The position numbers and the translations under genes were made by a program. Under the pieces are notes generated by a model. The model did no database searches. It saw only the letters and a list, made by a program, of their open reading frames with translations, and was not told the origin of the DNA. Positions 33,146 to 43,711 of a stretch of 64,000 bases of DNA are shown here, one piece after another. Each line of letters starts with the position of its first letter. Position 1 is the stretch's first letter. This stretch comes from Mactromeris polynyma. Lineage: Eukaryota > Mollusca > Bivalvia > Venerida > Mactridae. The stretch covers positions 8,497,904 through 8,561,903 of the forward strand of contig JASFXZ010000018.1 in the NCBI GenBank assembly GCA_032209605.1. Reading direction: 5' to 3'.

Positions 33146-34614
33146 CAGGCCCGGATCCACCGGGGGGGGCCAAGGGGGCCTTGGCCCCCCCAGTCGGCTG
33201 TGGAGTGACCTTTTTCTATTCTTAAATACAAAATTATATCCACTACTATTTTAGCATTTTAAATGCAATACATTGATTTATGGTCGATTTCCTCTTGTAT
33301 ACTACCAGTATAGCTGAAGCAAGTGTCATAACATTTGGCCCCCTGTTGTGTTGATTGGCCTTGAGACCGTCTAGAAAAATAGTATGCTCACTCTATATCA
33401 GCCAGGCGCTTTCAATTTCCTTATCATGCATATATATACATAAGTTAAAAGCATCTGTAAAACACAGATTATTGAACATCATACGTAACAGAGGTCTGTC
33501 GAGGTGGTGTTTAGTGATAAAGACTTGATGGGGAGTTGTAAAAAATTCAAACCTGATATTAGCTCTACTGAATTCATTTAAGTTTTCTTAAAATAGTTTT
33601 AATCAATTCAATAATTTATGGAAGGGAATGTAAAACTTGGGCCTGAAGTTTTGCCAAAAAAATATAAAAAAATTCCCGAATAAGCCTTCTTTCATATTAA
33701 TTTTCACATTTTCTTAAAAAATTGTTTTAAAAGAACTATCATGTAATACTAGTAAAGGTACAGTAATGGTAATTTGACATCACACAAAGTTTCTTTTTTT
33801 CATCTTTAATTTTCTGCTGCCGCGCCATCAAAATTAATGTTGTTTAGTCACAATAAGTATTCATGACTAGTGTACGGTTCTTTTGTTTTCAAAAACTTTG
33901 CCTTTGGGTGGGCATTTTATGTCGTCTGTCAATGTTGTTAACGATGAATCGTCAACAAGTGGACATTGGTAAAACATATTAGTACTCGTATGAATTGGTC
34001 GTTTTGCGTTTTTTTAACAAGATAATACTAGTGGAATTTCTCATGAATGCGTCCTCAAATTTTAGACCCCGAAATGCACCAGAAGCAACCCTTTCATACC
34101 TATATAGTAAAAAAATTCCGAGGGAGATCTGACTGGGATTGGTACAGAAAGTGGTGTCCCCTGGAAATTTTGTAAAATGTTGGTATTTGTATGAATTGGT
34201 CGATCTGTATTTTTAACAAGATGCATGTAATGCTAGTCATTTCTCAGGAATGAGTCCTCAAATTTCAGACCTAGAAATGCATCAGAAGCCACCATTTCAT
34301 AACTATATTGTAAAAATTTCCGGGGGAGATCTGACTGCATGGGGTTGGTACAGGAATTGATGTCCCCAGGACATTTTTTAAAAAGTTGGTACTTGATAAT
34401 TTGGTCGATTTTGTATTTTTAACAAAATAATACTAGTGCAATTCTCATGAATGAGTCCTCAAATTTTAGACCCCGAAATGCACCAGAAGCCACCATTTCA
34501 TACCTATATTGTTCAAATCTTCCGGGGGAGTTCCCCCGGACCCCCCTTCAGGGAGGGATATCATTGGTCCTCATGATTGGCCCCCCCAGTCTAGAATTTC
34601 TGGATCCGGGACTG
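33146..34614. mobile_element. 1.47-kb non-autonomous hAT-like element
   Basis: Ends are CAGGCCCGGATCCA and inverted CAGTCCCGGATCCA (14-bp TIR, one mismatch), followed inside by G-rich runs. TCATA directly flanks both ends. The interior is non-coding and includes three tandem copies of a ~200-bp unit from about 33960 to 34530, each with CTCAAATTT(T/C)AGACC and AAATGCA(C/T)CAGAAGC. CAG-plus-G-rich ends fit hAT elements, but the 8-bp duplication of that family is only partly matched. Confidence 0.6.
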
Positions 34615-35190
34615 TCATACCAGAACTAATTTCAATATCTTCAACACTATTTTAGTTGTCATACGAGTAAAAAAACTAAATGAATTTTTCGGCTGTTGAT
34701 TTTTATTTGTGTAAAGATTTATTTCAGTGACTTTTAAATACATTGTTATAAAGAAGGGTTCGAACTCGAAGTGTCTTGAAATCTGGTGTCGAAATTACTA
34801 GGGTCGAAGTGTCAAGGGGTAGAAATGTCTCAATACCTGTCGATATATTTTCTATATTAATCATCTGTTTGTTCGTATTTTTCATTTATAGTCAAACGTT
34901 GCTTTGCCAGAAAATAACAAAATCTTAAAAAACAAAGCGATGTCAAAACGAACGGTTTTCGGATATCACATATTCGACTATTTGTTAGTTTCAAAATAAT
35001 ATTAAAATCGTTTTGCCACGCATGTTGCAGCTATTTAACAGTTACCAAGGACAAAGATATACATTACCAATATGTCTACATAATCTATTTAACTTTCGTT
35101 TTCGTGTCTAATTACAGTATTTCACGTATTTTGCGGAAGCGACATCGCTGAGTACTAAATTCCAGTATCCGGTCTGCTCCGGTACAAATA
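34615..35190. other. Nothing recognised
   Basis: Non-coding sequence in which I see no repeat or gene. A non-coding first exon and promoter of the sulfatase gene could lie here or beyond. Confidence 0.3.
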
Positions 35191-35192
35191 CA

Positions 35193-35450
35193 AAGGGAAG
35201 TAACTGCTGCAAGAAGCTTGACAACTCAACGCAGCAGTTACTTCCCTTCGGGGTAATTTCTGCGCTGAGGTTAGGAGTTTGGTACAAGGGAGACCACTGC
35301 GTGGTAGGTTTTCACAAACTCCTCACAGCAGTTACTTCCCGTAACAGTTACAATAACTATAAGGGGAGATCACTGCGTAGGAGATGGAGGTTTTCACTGA
35401 TGTTTTACGTGATATATCTAACTCCTCCAAGCAGTTACTTCCCTTGGCGT
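35193..35450. repeat. Snapback array of GGGAAGTAACTGCTG hairpins
   Basis: 35193-35210 and 35231-35248 are perfect 18-bp inverted arms around a 20-nt loop. The right-arm motif CAGTTACTTCCC recurs near 35327 and 35431, and partly complementary AAGGGAGACCACTGCG and AAGGGGAGATCACTGCG blocks lie between. So two or three nested or tandem hairpin units are present. No coding capacity. Confidence 0.75.
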
Positions 35451-36375
35451 TAAGAGGTAAAGACTCTATTTTAATTATTATAATAATTATGTATACGACA
35501 CGTAGTGACCAATGAATTGATTTATTGTTGATTGTGAAGATTCTTAACTTATCGTTTTTAGAATGCCCCCCTGTGAAGTTAAGATAGTGATTTCACTTAA
35601 ACATTAAAACAATTTGCTGTGTTCACTGTTTTCAAAGACCTAAATGGTATTTAGGTCTTTGCTGTTTTATTGATCTGCAATATTACTAATTTTAGCCAAT
35701 TCTCTTTTCATGTCGGTTTTTATAAAGACTCTTTGTTGTCTTGACTCCTTTGTACAAAAGTTCTTCTCCACTACTGAACATGCTAACTCTCTCAAGGTGA
35801 CAAAGATCGAAGTCATAATCAACGTGAATCTATCAATAAAATAACAACTGTTTGACAACTTCAGTGGGAGAATTGGCACTTTGAGTGATCAGTTTGAAAT
35901 TTGAATAAAACATATGACCATCCTACTGTACCATTATGGGAATTTTGACTAACCTTCACCATTCAATAAGGGGATTTTTACAAACCTGTCATTTTTGCCA
36001 TTGATACTATAACACCGTCTGGATTTTTAGCATATTTTTGGCCAAGAAGAAATTCGACCAAGGCGTTTTGAAGTACTAGCTCTTGTTTTAGGAACTTATG
36101 CCCAGTTTATATTTGTATTTGCTGAAGACGGTTTTACAGGCGAGAACTGATGTATGATTATGGAAAATATATCACGGAATATGCGTCCTCCCTCCTTTTT
36201 GGTGTTGGGAAAGTTCTTATATGTGTGTTACTCATTGCGTTCTTTTTTTGTTTTTATACTGGTCATTCGATTTCAAGCGTACATTTATTTCGTATAGGAT
36301 CTGAGACTGAAATAAACATATGTGTCAGTCAGTGACAAAAATGAAAACATAGGCCCTATAATATTGCTGCATACA
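35451..36375. other. Nothing recognised
   Basis: AT-rich sequence with only short chance frames. Confidence 0.35.
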
Positions 36376-36500
36376 TGTATCCGATTTCTAGGCCATAAAT
36401 GTAAAAACTATTCGATCTACTTCTTTATTCATATGATATCTTGGATTTTTTTCTGTTTGCATATATACAAGGAATAAACAAGTCAAGAGGGCCGTATAAG
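36376..36500 (+). repeat. Inverted repeat arm, left (pair with 39819-39944)
   Basis: Begins TGTATCCGATTTCTAGGCC; the whole 125 bp is complementary, with few differences, to 39819-39944. The 91-bp core from the outer end inward is the best conserved. Confidence 0.8.
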
Positions 36501-36727
36501 GAAATGTCTCCCATTTCTTGATACGTATTGAAGTGGAATATCTTGAAAAAACTTGAGAAATGAACAACAAGTTGAGCACTCCTACACATTATATTTCTAC
36601 AGTTGATGTATGAGGTTAACGAGATTTTAAATAAAGATACGTAACAAAGGTCACAGCGAACTGTCTGGTGAAGTATCAGATGGTTTGAAGACCTGCAGTT
36701 CCAGATTAGTTCTTTGATAAATCCATA

Positions 36728-36895
36728 CAGTAAAACCTCACCTAACGACCACTTTGATGGTAGGGACTACGACCACAATTTTCGAGTCCATTTTTACTAT
36801 AACTTTGCTTTTTATTCAACCTCAATATTATGCCCACCGCAATAAGAAGTCCCGTTTTCAATGGTCCTAAAGGTGGTCTTTTTAGAGGTTTTACG
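36728..36895. mobile_element. Pogo-like MITE copy 5
   Basis: CAGTAAAACCTCACCTAACG on the left and GAGGTTTTACG on the right, TA before the left end. The interior is more diverged than in copies 4 and 6. Confidence 0.7.
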
Positions 36896-38205
36896 TTATT
36901 TAAATTAAGATCTTAATTTAACTAACTATTATGAAAGCGTTAAAATATAATTTCTCTAATAGTGCCACTGATCATGGTAAGACAAGTAATGTTTACGAAA
37001 TTAAACTCATAAATTATTATCTGGGTACAATAATATGGCATATAATTATTTTGATAATTATCACCGTATCAACGAAGGGGATCATGTGACTCGAATTAGG
37101 GAAACAGAGATTTCCCTGCGAGATGCTGGCAACATGAACATCTTATCTAAAGTATTTACTATAGTGCTAATTGTTTATTTTGACAACGGAGTAGATATCT
37201 GGGCTTATCAGTTGACCAGTTTGTGTATTGCACACCACACATTTACTATGAATTGAGCTGAAAAATTAAGATAGTGACTGCATGGTGTTCACCTTGTCTG
37301 AACCACGTGATTGCTTGTCGATATGGGGAATAAGGTTCATATTCATATCTCACAATCTATCATTTAAGTAGGAGGGTTTGTCCGTCTGAGCAAATGTGCA
37401 AACATGAGGGTGTCCGCCTTCAAAATGATTTTGTCCGTATACCGGTCAAGATCCCGTGTAAAGAATCATTGATGAAAATGACACTCGTGAACCATCTAAT
37501 TAATGAAAAACTGTCATAAAATCAGTGCATCTTCCAATTTGCATTATAGCAACTATCAATTATAATACCAACTTTGCATGAGTTCATGCGCAGCGTCATA
37601 TAATGGGTCACAGTATTACGCACCTCGTATTTGTAGATGGCCCGGGGCGGATACAGATACACTCCCTGGGTTGACACGATTTCTCTACATTTATCCATTC
37701 TAGAGTTCACTCCCTTACCCCTATACTGTAGAAAAGAAGGGTAAAGGGGGAGAACTCGTTACAGTCTCCAGTTGATATAGGTTCCGCTTGCCCATTGCCA
37801 ACGGCGCTTTCTCACTGATCCTCAAGAAAACTACCAATCTGTAACTCTATGTATCACCATGCTCAATAGATATACAATATGTCCATTAGGTAGGAAATGT
37901 TGTTTCCGCTTCAGGTATATAGGTATATTATAATGCTAAACAAGCTTACCCTATTTTTTTAGCGGGGGGGGGGGCTTTAAACCGCTTCTGATAGCACAGG
38001 AGAACGTCACGAGTTCTCTCTGGATAAAGGGAAATAACTCTAGACGGGATAAAGGGAGGGAACTGGTGACCATCTCACGTAGGTCAGAGACGTATAGTAT
38101 ACACCTGTACACAAACCCAGACATATATCTCTGGTGTAGACTGTCATAAAGGTAGAATAAAATTACGTCAGTAAATTAGCATAAGCTATTCATGTATGTA
38201 TACTA
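36896..38205. other. Non-coding, no gene seen
   Basis: Short frames only. A 12-bp G run near 37964 and the phrase GGGATAAAGGGAGGGAACTGGTGAC near 38048 occur; relatives of the latter are near 37740, 40912 and 44246, so it is a dispersed short repeat. Confidence 0.4.
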
Positions 38206-38410
38206 TAATAATAATTCTTTATTTGACGAAGGTAACTCATTTAACAATGACATGTTAATCTTCCCTGAGGCCTTCAACAACAATTTATACAAAGTGAAAA
38301 ATGCAAACAAACAAAATACATAAAACAGTAAACCTAGCTGGGACTGTATATATTGATCCCAGAGTAAACTATAGATAAATTGAGTAAGCAACTATGCATT
38401 CAATGTCGTA
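38206..38410 (-). mobile_element. LINE 3' tail fragment
   Basis: Read on the minus strand this ends in AAATAAAGAATTATTATTAT, the style of a CR1/L2-type LINE 3' end. With 38700-38930 it may be one old LINE copy split by the SINE between them. Confidence 0.45.
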
Positions 38411-38690
38411 GCGGATCCGTGGTCCAGTGGTAACGCGCTGGACTTGTAATCCAGGGATCGCAGGTTCGATTCCCCGCTCCATCACTGACCGTACTAACAG
38501 TCTTTCGGACGAGACTTTAAAAGCCGAGGTCCCGTGTATGATGCTCTACATCGAGCACGTAAAAGAACCAGGGGTGCTTCTGGAACAGGGGCATCTCCTG
38601 TATCATGCACTATCCTCCAAAAATCTAATATGACTAACATTCTTCTGGAGGCGTCGCCCACATGGGACGATAAATAAACGCAAATTCAAA
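38411..38690 (+). mobile_element. tRNA-derived SINE, family 3
   Basis: The head looks like a tRNA: A-box TGGTCCAGTGGTAACGC, a sound anticodon arm (CTGGA/TCCAG around CTTGTAA) and B-box GGTTCGATTCC. The acceptor stem does not pair and the T stem is faulty, so it is not a working tRNA. The body (TCTTTCGGACGAGACTTTAA, CCGAGGTCCCGTGTATGATG, GCACGTAAAAGAACC) resembles conserved central domains of invertebrate SINEs. AT-rich tail ends near 38690. Confidence 0.75.
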
Positions 38691-38930
38691 CAAAAAGTGA
38701 AGTAAAATACATTTGATTCAGGTATCTTCATTCTGTAAATTAAAAAATAGTTTGAACATTTGATCTTAAATGTGTCTAAATTATTTGTTTCCTTAATATC
38801 ATTTGGTAAATTATTCCAGGTAATAAGACCAGCATATTTAAATGTTCTGTTTCGTACCGACGAAAAGACACGTCTACACGTACATAATGTGTATTGTATA
38901 TCTCTCATACAAACACTCCCCCTCAGCACA
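38691..38930 (-). pseudogene. Fragment of a LINE reverse-transcriptase ORF C-terminus
   Basis: On the minus strand from 38929 the frame reads RNRTFKYAGLITWNNLPNDI then LDTFKIKCSNYFL. This is the characteristic non-LTR ORF2 end (Y.GP.LWN.LP..I......TFK..L..Y). Only the last ~70 codons remain. Old fragment of an L2/CR1-like LINE, not the same copy as 17259-20025. Confidence 0.7.
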
Positions 38931-39818
38931 TAAAATAATGTGCACGTGATGCATCATGAAGTCATTATACGGCTTATTACGATACATCATGAGTACGGTA
39001 AAACTCGTGTAATTTATATGCACTTTAAAATAGTCGTTATGGTTACAGTCTAAAAATATCTTACGAAATAGAGCGAACCAAGTGAATATAACACATCACT
39101 GTAGAGGCCAATACACTCTCTATACGTGCTATAAACTCGTGTCAGATAAAGAGAACACACGACAGAAAGGAGAATATTAAATAGAAGTAGACTGAATTTC
39201 GGTTAATTTATCGATTCGGTCTGAGTACTTGGTGGAAGGTCAGATATAGTAATAATAACGGTCATCGGTCATAAACTAGCGTTGGATAACTTCATGTTCA
39301 TGGGGGTAAGTGTATTTTCGGTCAATTTATTTTACTAGTGATGCAATGTACTCGTCTCGAGACGTCATATGTCATTCGTATGTACACACTGCTACATGCT
39401 GCAGTAAGTTATTTGCATTATTCTATGTGATACGCGTGCACTACGATTGGAAATTGTGTTAATACGCAAGTGAATTATATATTGACTTTAGATCTATGAA
39501 TTGATTAAATCTATTGATATGCGCAGTATTTGTGTATCTTCATTATTTTAATTAGTTGATTGTCGCGGATTATCATTCAGAAATTCACGACGATACTGAT
39601 TTGTGTGGGAGTATGATTATAGATGATCTATGCATCTTGGTACAAAGGGAAGTAGAGCTGCCTGTCGTTGCTGTAGGGAAACATTGTGTGACTTATTCGA
39701 CAGTGCACTGGTAGATTTCTGTTCATGCATTGCAGACGTACTATCATTGTAGATGAAGAATTGTTCGCGCATCATTGAAGTAATTTATACAACGTAAATA
39801 TTTGTTTTGAAATTAGGG
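38931..39818. other. Nothing recognised
   Basis: No gene or clear repeat between the LINE fragment and the right inverted-repeat arm. Confidence 0.35.
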
Positions 39819-39944
39819 CTTATACGGGTCGGTCCCTCTTGACTTGTTTATTCCTTGTATATGCAAATAGAAAACAATCCAAGATATATGAATAAAGAAG
39901 TAGATCTAATAGTTTTTACATTTATGGCCTAGAAATCGGATACA
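39819..39944 (-). repeat. Inverted repeat arm, right (pair with 36376-36500)
   Basis: Ends GGCCTAGAAATCGGATACA, the reverse complement of the left arm start. Together the arms span 36376-39944 (3.57 kb). No flanking target duplication found. Confidence 0.8.
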
Positions 39945-41690
39945 GGTTTAAGCTGAAATAGGCTTGCTCTATCCTCTTGATATTATAGTCTACATATAGG
40001 ACATATGATTTTACATATAGGACATATGATTTTAGGACATAGTGTTAAACTTTTGGTTGGTCGTTCCCCAGGGGATGACCAATAATAAAATGAGCCAGAT
40101 AAGCAAAATGAGTAAGCCTTGCATGAATTGTTACATATGCTTATAAGATTAGACATTGGTGCGTTCTCCTTTATTTATGTTTAGTGTCAGGTTCATTTTT
40201 TACCAGTTAGGAAAATACAAACAAACACATTATACCAGTATACATCAAGACATAAAAAACAATCTACAAGTTTGTTATCAAAACAACACAGCGTACACTG
40301 TACAGAGTAAATGACTAGATTTAATGATTATTTTGAGATTGTGTTTTTTTCTGGTCAGATTTCCAGGAATCTAACTGCCTGAGGATGCTAAACAAAGATC
40401 CATATTGGTATGGCCTAATGTGTAATTGACCTAAATTATAAAATTCATATTATTTTATACATGTTATCTGAACTGATTGTATTGTAACTTTCACCTAAGG
40501 TGTTTACTAGATTTCGTGTCTTGTAATGAACTTAATCAGTAGGGTTACAGTATGTTATTTTACCTTAGCTCTGGAATATACTTTCTATAATATCCAACTG
40601 GATATAGACGGCCATATTCTAATTTATAGGTGATTTAAATTTTAAACTTGACAGGTAACAACATGAAGTGATTATAATGATTGAGTCTTCGAAACCATTG
40701 TAACCATATAGCAAATAATTATTTGCTAAGCTTAAGAATATGAAAATAGAATTATTAAATTTAAGATACATGACTGATTTTGATACCCTGTTACAGATTT
40801 ATAGCACTATACATTTTGTATATAGATATGATATAGATGGTAATATAATTATATACATGCACTAAAATATATAGTACTATATATACATATACTAAAGAAG
40901 GCATATAGAAGGGGAGAGAACTTGTGTCATACCTGTCTCACAGTTTGCTGTGAGACCCATAATTGTCAAATAAAAATCTCAGTCTTACAGCTCCAAGTAA
41001 TAAATGTCATGCATGTTTGTAAATTTTTACTTGCTTGTACATTTTGCATACAAATAGACATACAGTTTCAAATATTGCTGTTTTATTATATTATATAATC
41101 TAGAAATCATCAAAGTATGAGCATCATTTTCATAACATCTATCGCTGCCTATCTTGGCTACCGGTTGGTAGATCAGGATATGTTTGGAATAAAGGGAAAG
41201 CCTTATTAATGTGAAATGACTTATTGAAATAACGATATTATTTAGGAGCCTCCGGGAGGACTTAGGTTCCATCATTCAGGATCAGGGAACACTCTCCTCT
41301 TGGAAGATGGCCCACTCATTCATTATGTACCTTTGGCAGCTATGTTGTTTGGTTGTGGAAATCTATGTGTAGGAATGTAAACTAGTGCCAACAGAATGAA
41401 ATAGTTAAGACATAGGGACGAATGAATGAAATTAATAGGGGATCCATGGTTTTATTGATAAGTACACTTTAAGTACAGACTAATAAAAAAGTTAACATAT
41501 ATATAAATACAGTTGGGCGAGCCCAATCTTCCCTGTGAGCCTCTATAGACTTCTTCTTCTTTATAATATTGTACATATCCCACTCTGGAGCATCATCGTA
41601 CAAGGTGTATTTCCAAAGGTGTTGTACCGAGTGCAAATGTGCAGATAAAAATAAAAGGGTCATCGTAATACTACTACCTCATATGTCACC
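39945..41690. other. Non-coding, nothing recognised
   Basis: AT-rich, including a TATATA-rich stretch at 40800-40900. A 22-bp direct repeat (TTTTACATATAGGACATATGA) occurs near 39990-40030. Confidence 0.4.
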
Positions 41691-41990
41691 AGAACTGGGT
41701 TTTTGATGTACAGTGCTCCATCTGAAGTAGTCTGTAATGATTGCAATGATAAGCTTCCTTGTATTTGAACTTGTCTAAATTAGCAGTATACCCAGTGACT
41801 AGTGTACTATCATCATCAACCGGCTACGTTTCTTATATGAATGATCACAATTAAGGGCAATACCACCCAGACCCCTGCATACTTCAAGAATAAGTGACGC
41901 CCCTGGATGAGGTGTTTGAAGTATACAAGGTCAAAGTCATTTGTATGGATTGAGGCATCCTTCACTTCTGTTATGTTTGTTACTTTAAAA
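41690..41990. repeat. Old dispersed repeat, copy 1
   Basis: CACCAGAACTGGGTTTTTGA, then GGCTACGTTTCTTATATGAA with TGATCACAATTAAGGG, and AAGTGACGCCCCTGG are shared with 59460-60040. Diverged, unclassified; possibly an ancient LINE or DNA element. Confidence 0.5.
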
Positions 41991-42029
41991 GCAGTAAAAA
42001 TCAATGTAGTTCAGGTAACAAAAAGCCTA

Positions 42030-42250
42030 TCTGATTAGCTCTGTCAGAAGAACACTGTACAGCCAGTCTGGAGGTCTTGGGTTCAAATCCCAGGGATGGG
42101 AGTATCTGCTCTGTGACTATTGGACTGATAATACATCCAAGGTCATTTGTACTCCACCACAGATTCTTGGAGTGAAGTTGTCATTTGATTGCCAAACAAC
42201 AGGTTATCAATGTCAGGTAAGCCTGGAACACCGGTTACATAAACTGACAG
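42030..42250 (+). mobile_element. Probable tRNA-derived SINE, family 4
   Basis: B-box GGTCTTGGGTTCAAATCCCA with a degenerate A-box (GATTAGCTCTGTCAGAAGAA) 40 nt earlier, followed by a ~150-bp body. A single copy in the window, so classified from the promoter boxes only. Confidence 0.45.
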
Positions 42251-42660
42251 TATAATACATTACAGACGTACTATTGAATCATATTGCCACACTACAATCG
42301 ACAGTTCCCGAGTGGTACCATCCAAAACCAGGGTAACTTGTGCCAACTGAAAGAAAACAACAACAAAGGGCATTTGAATAAAAACCTTGTATGGTTGTCA
42401 TAGCTTCACTATATAAAGTACATATCTGGGAAGAACTCGGTTAAAATGCTTTGACAATAGAGGTAGATCTATGACAGATCTAGTGTCACAGTTCCTATTT
42501 TTAGATTGTATATGAATGTTTATGACAGCTATCTGAGAATGCTTCATTGTTTTTATTAGCTCACCTTGTCTTTGGGTTTTACGCCATTCCTCAAAAGTAT
42601 TTCAGTTGTATATTATGGTGGTTATGCAGTGATACTAGGTTACTAACCAGTGCTAGCTTG

Positions 42661-42885
42661 TTCCTAGGCGCAGTGGTCGAAGGGTAGAGTGTTTGACTCC
42701 TGATCTGAAGGTCATGTGTTCGAGCCCCGTGATAAGCCGGGTTCAATCACTGTAAACTTCACAATCCCTGAATTATGCGCAACAATTGGTTGGTAGCCAG
42801 GAAGCAGTCATCTAGAGTGATTAGTATAAGTTGTAAGAATTTGTTTCACAATCGATGTAAAATAAATAAGTTTAAACTAAACCTG
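42661..42885 (+). mobile_element. tRNA-derived SINE, family 2 (forward)
   Basis: A-box GCAGTGGTCGAAGGGTAGAG, B-box GTGTTCGAGCCCC, body with ACAATCCCTGAATTATG and tail TGTAAAATAAATAAGTTTAAAC. Matches the inverted copy at 10021-10204. Confidence 0.7.
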
Positions 42886-43533
42886 TTCCTCAACTAGCAC
42901 CTGGCAACTTCTCAACATAAATTAGAGCTCAGTGGTGGAGGGCACTAACGACTTTGGTTCCATTATCTTCAGTCAAATTGTCATTGAAGAGCATACACCT
43001 CGCTTGGGTTTTGAACCCGCAACCTCTAGATAAGCAGTAGAGCACTCTACATCTAGGCTCATTATTGCATGCACAATCAGTTGAGAACACTGTGTACACC
43101 ATGTTTATTGGTTAATGTTTTGCACAACACAATTTCATTGGCTGACAAGCCTAATAGTTTGTTTACAATCATTCTTAGTAAATTAAAGCAGACTATACAT
43201 TAAAAAAAACTATAGGAGCAAAGTACATATTAACTGGCTTGTTGATATGAGGCTTAGGGGCTAATTGTACATTTTGATCAAACAAACTTAATAATTTTAC
43301 ACTGATTGTGAAACCAGTTTTTACAACTTATACTTATCAACGTCAATCACTGCTTGACCTGCGGGTTACTAGCTTAGTATATGCTCCAAATGCAGGAATT
43401 GTGAAGTTCATGATCAAACTTGATCAAGAGTCAGGCATATGACCACTATACCTCGAATATGCAAACCATTAATTTTGCTGACCTAAAGAAAGTGACTGTA
43501 TGAGATTAAATTCAAGGAAGACAATTATGTATA

Positions 43534-43711
43534 CAGTAAAACCTCACATAAAGACCACCTCAATAATAAGACCATCTCAAAATTAAGAACACAATTTTCA
43601 AGTCCATATTCACTGTTATGCTCTTTATTCAACCTCAATATTAAGACCATCTCAATATTAAGACCAGTTTTTAAGGGTCCCAAGGGTGGTCTTATTATTG
43701 AGGTTTTACTG
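43534..43711. mobile_element. Pogo-like MITE copy 6 (best full-length copy)
   Basis: 178 bp, ends CAGTAAAACCTCACATAAAG and GAGGTTTTACTG, perfect 12-bp TIR. The interior alternates AAGACCA(C/T)CTCAATA(A/T)TA blocks and CCAGTTTTTAAGGGTCCCAA. TA before the left end, TT after the right. Confidence 0.85.

Noticed and set aside
38411..38482. tRNA-Thr gene (TGT anticodon) on the plus strand
   Set aside because: The anticodon arm and A/B boxes look right, but the acceptor stem does not pair and the T stem/loop is irregular, and a SINE body follows directly. It is a tRNA-derived SINE head.
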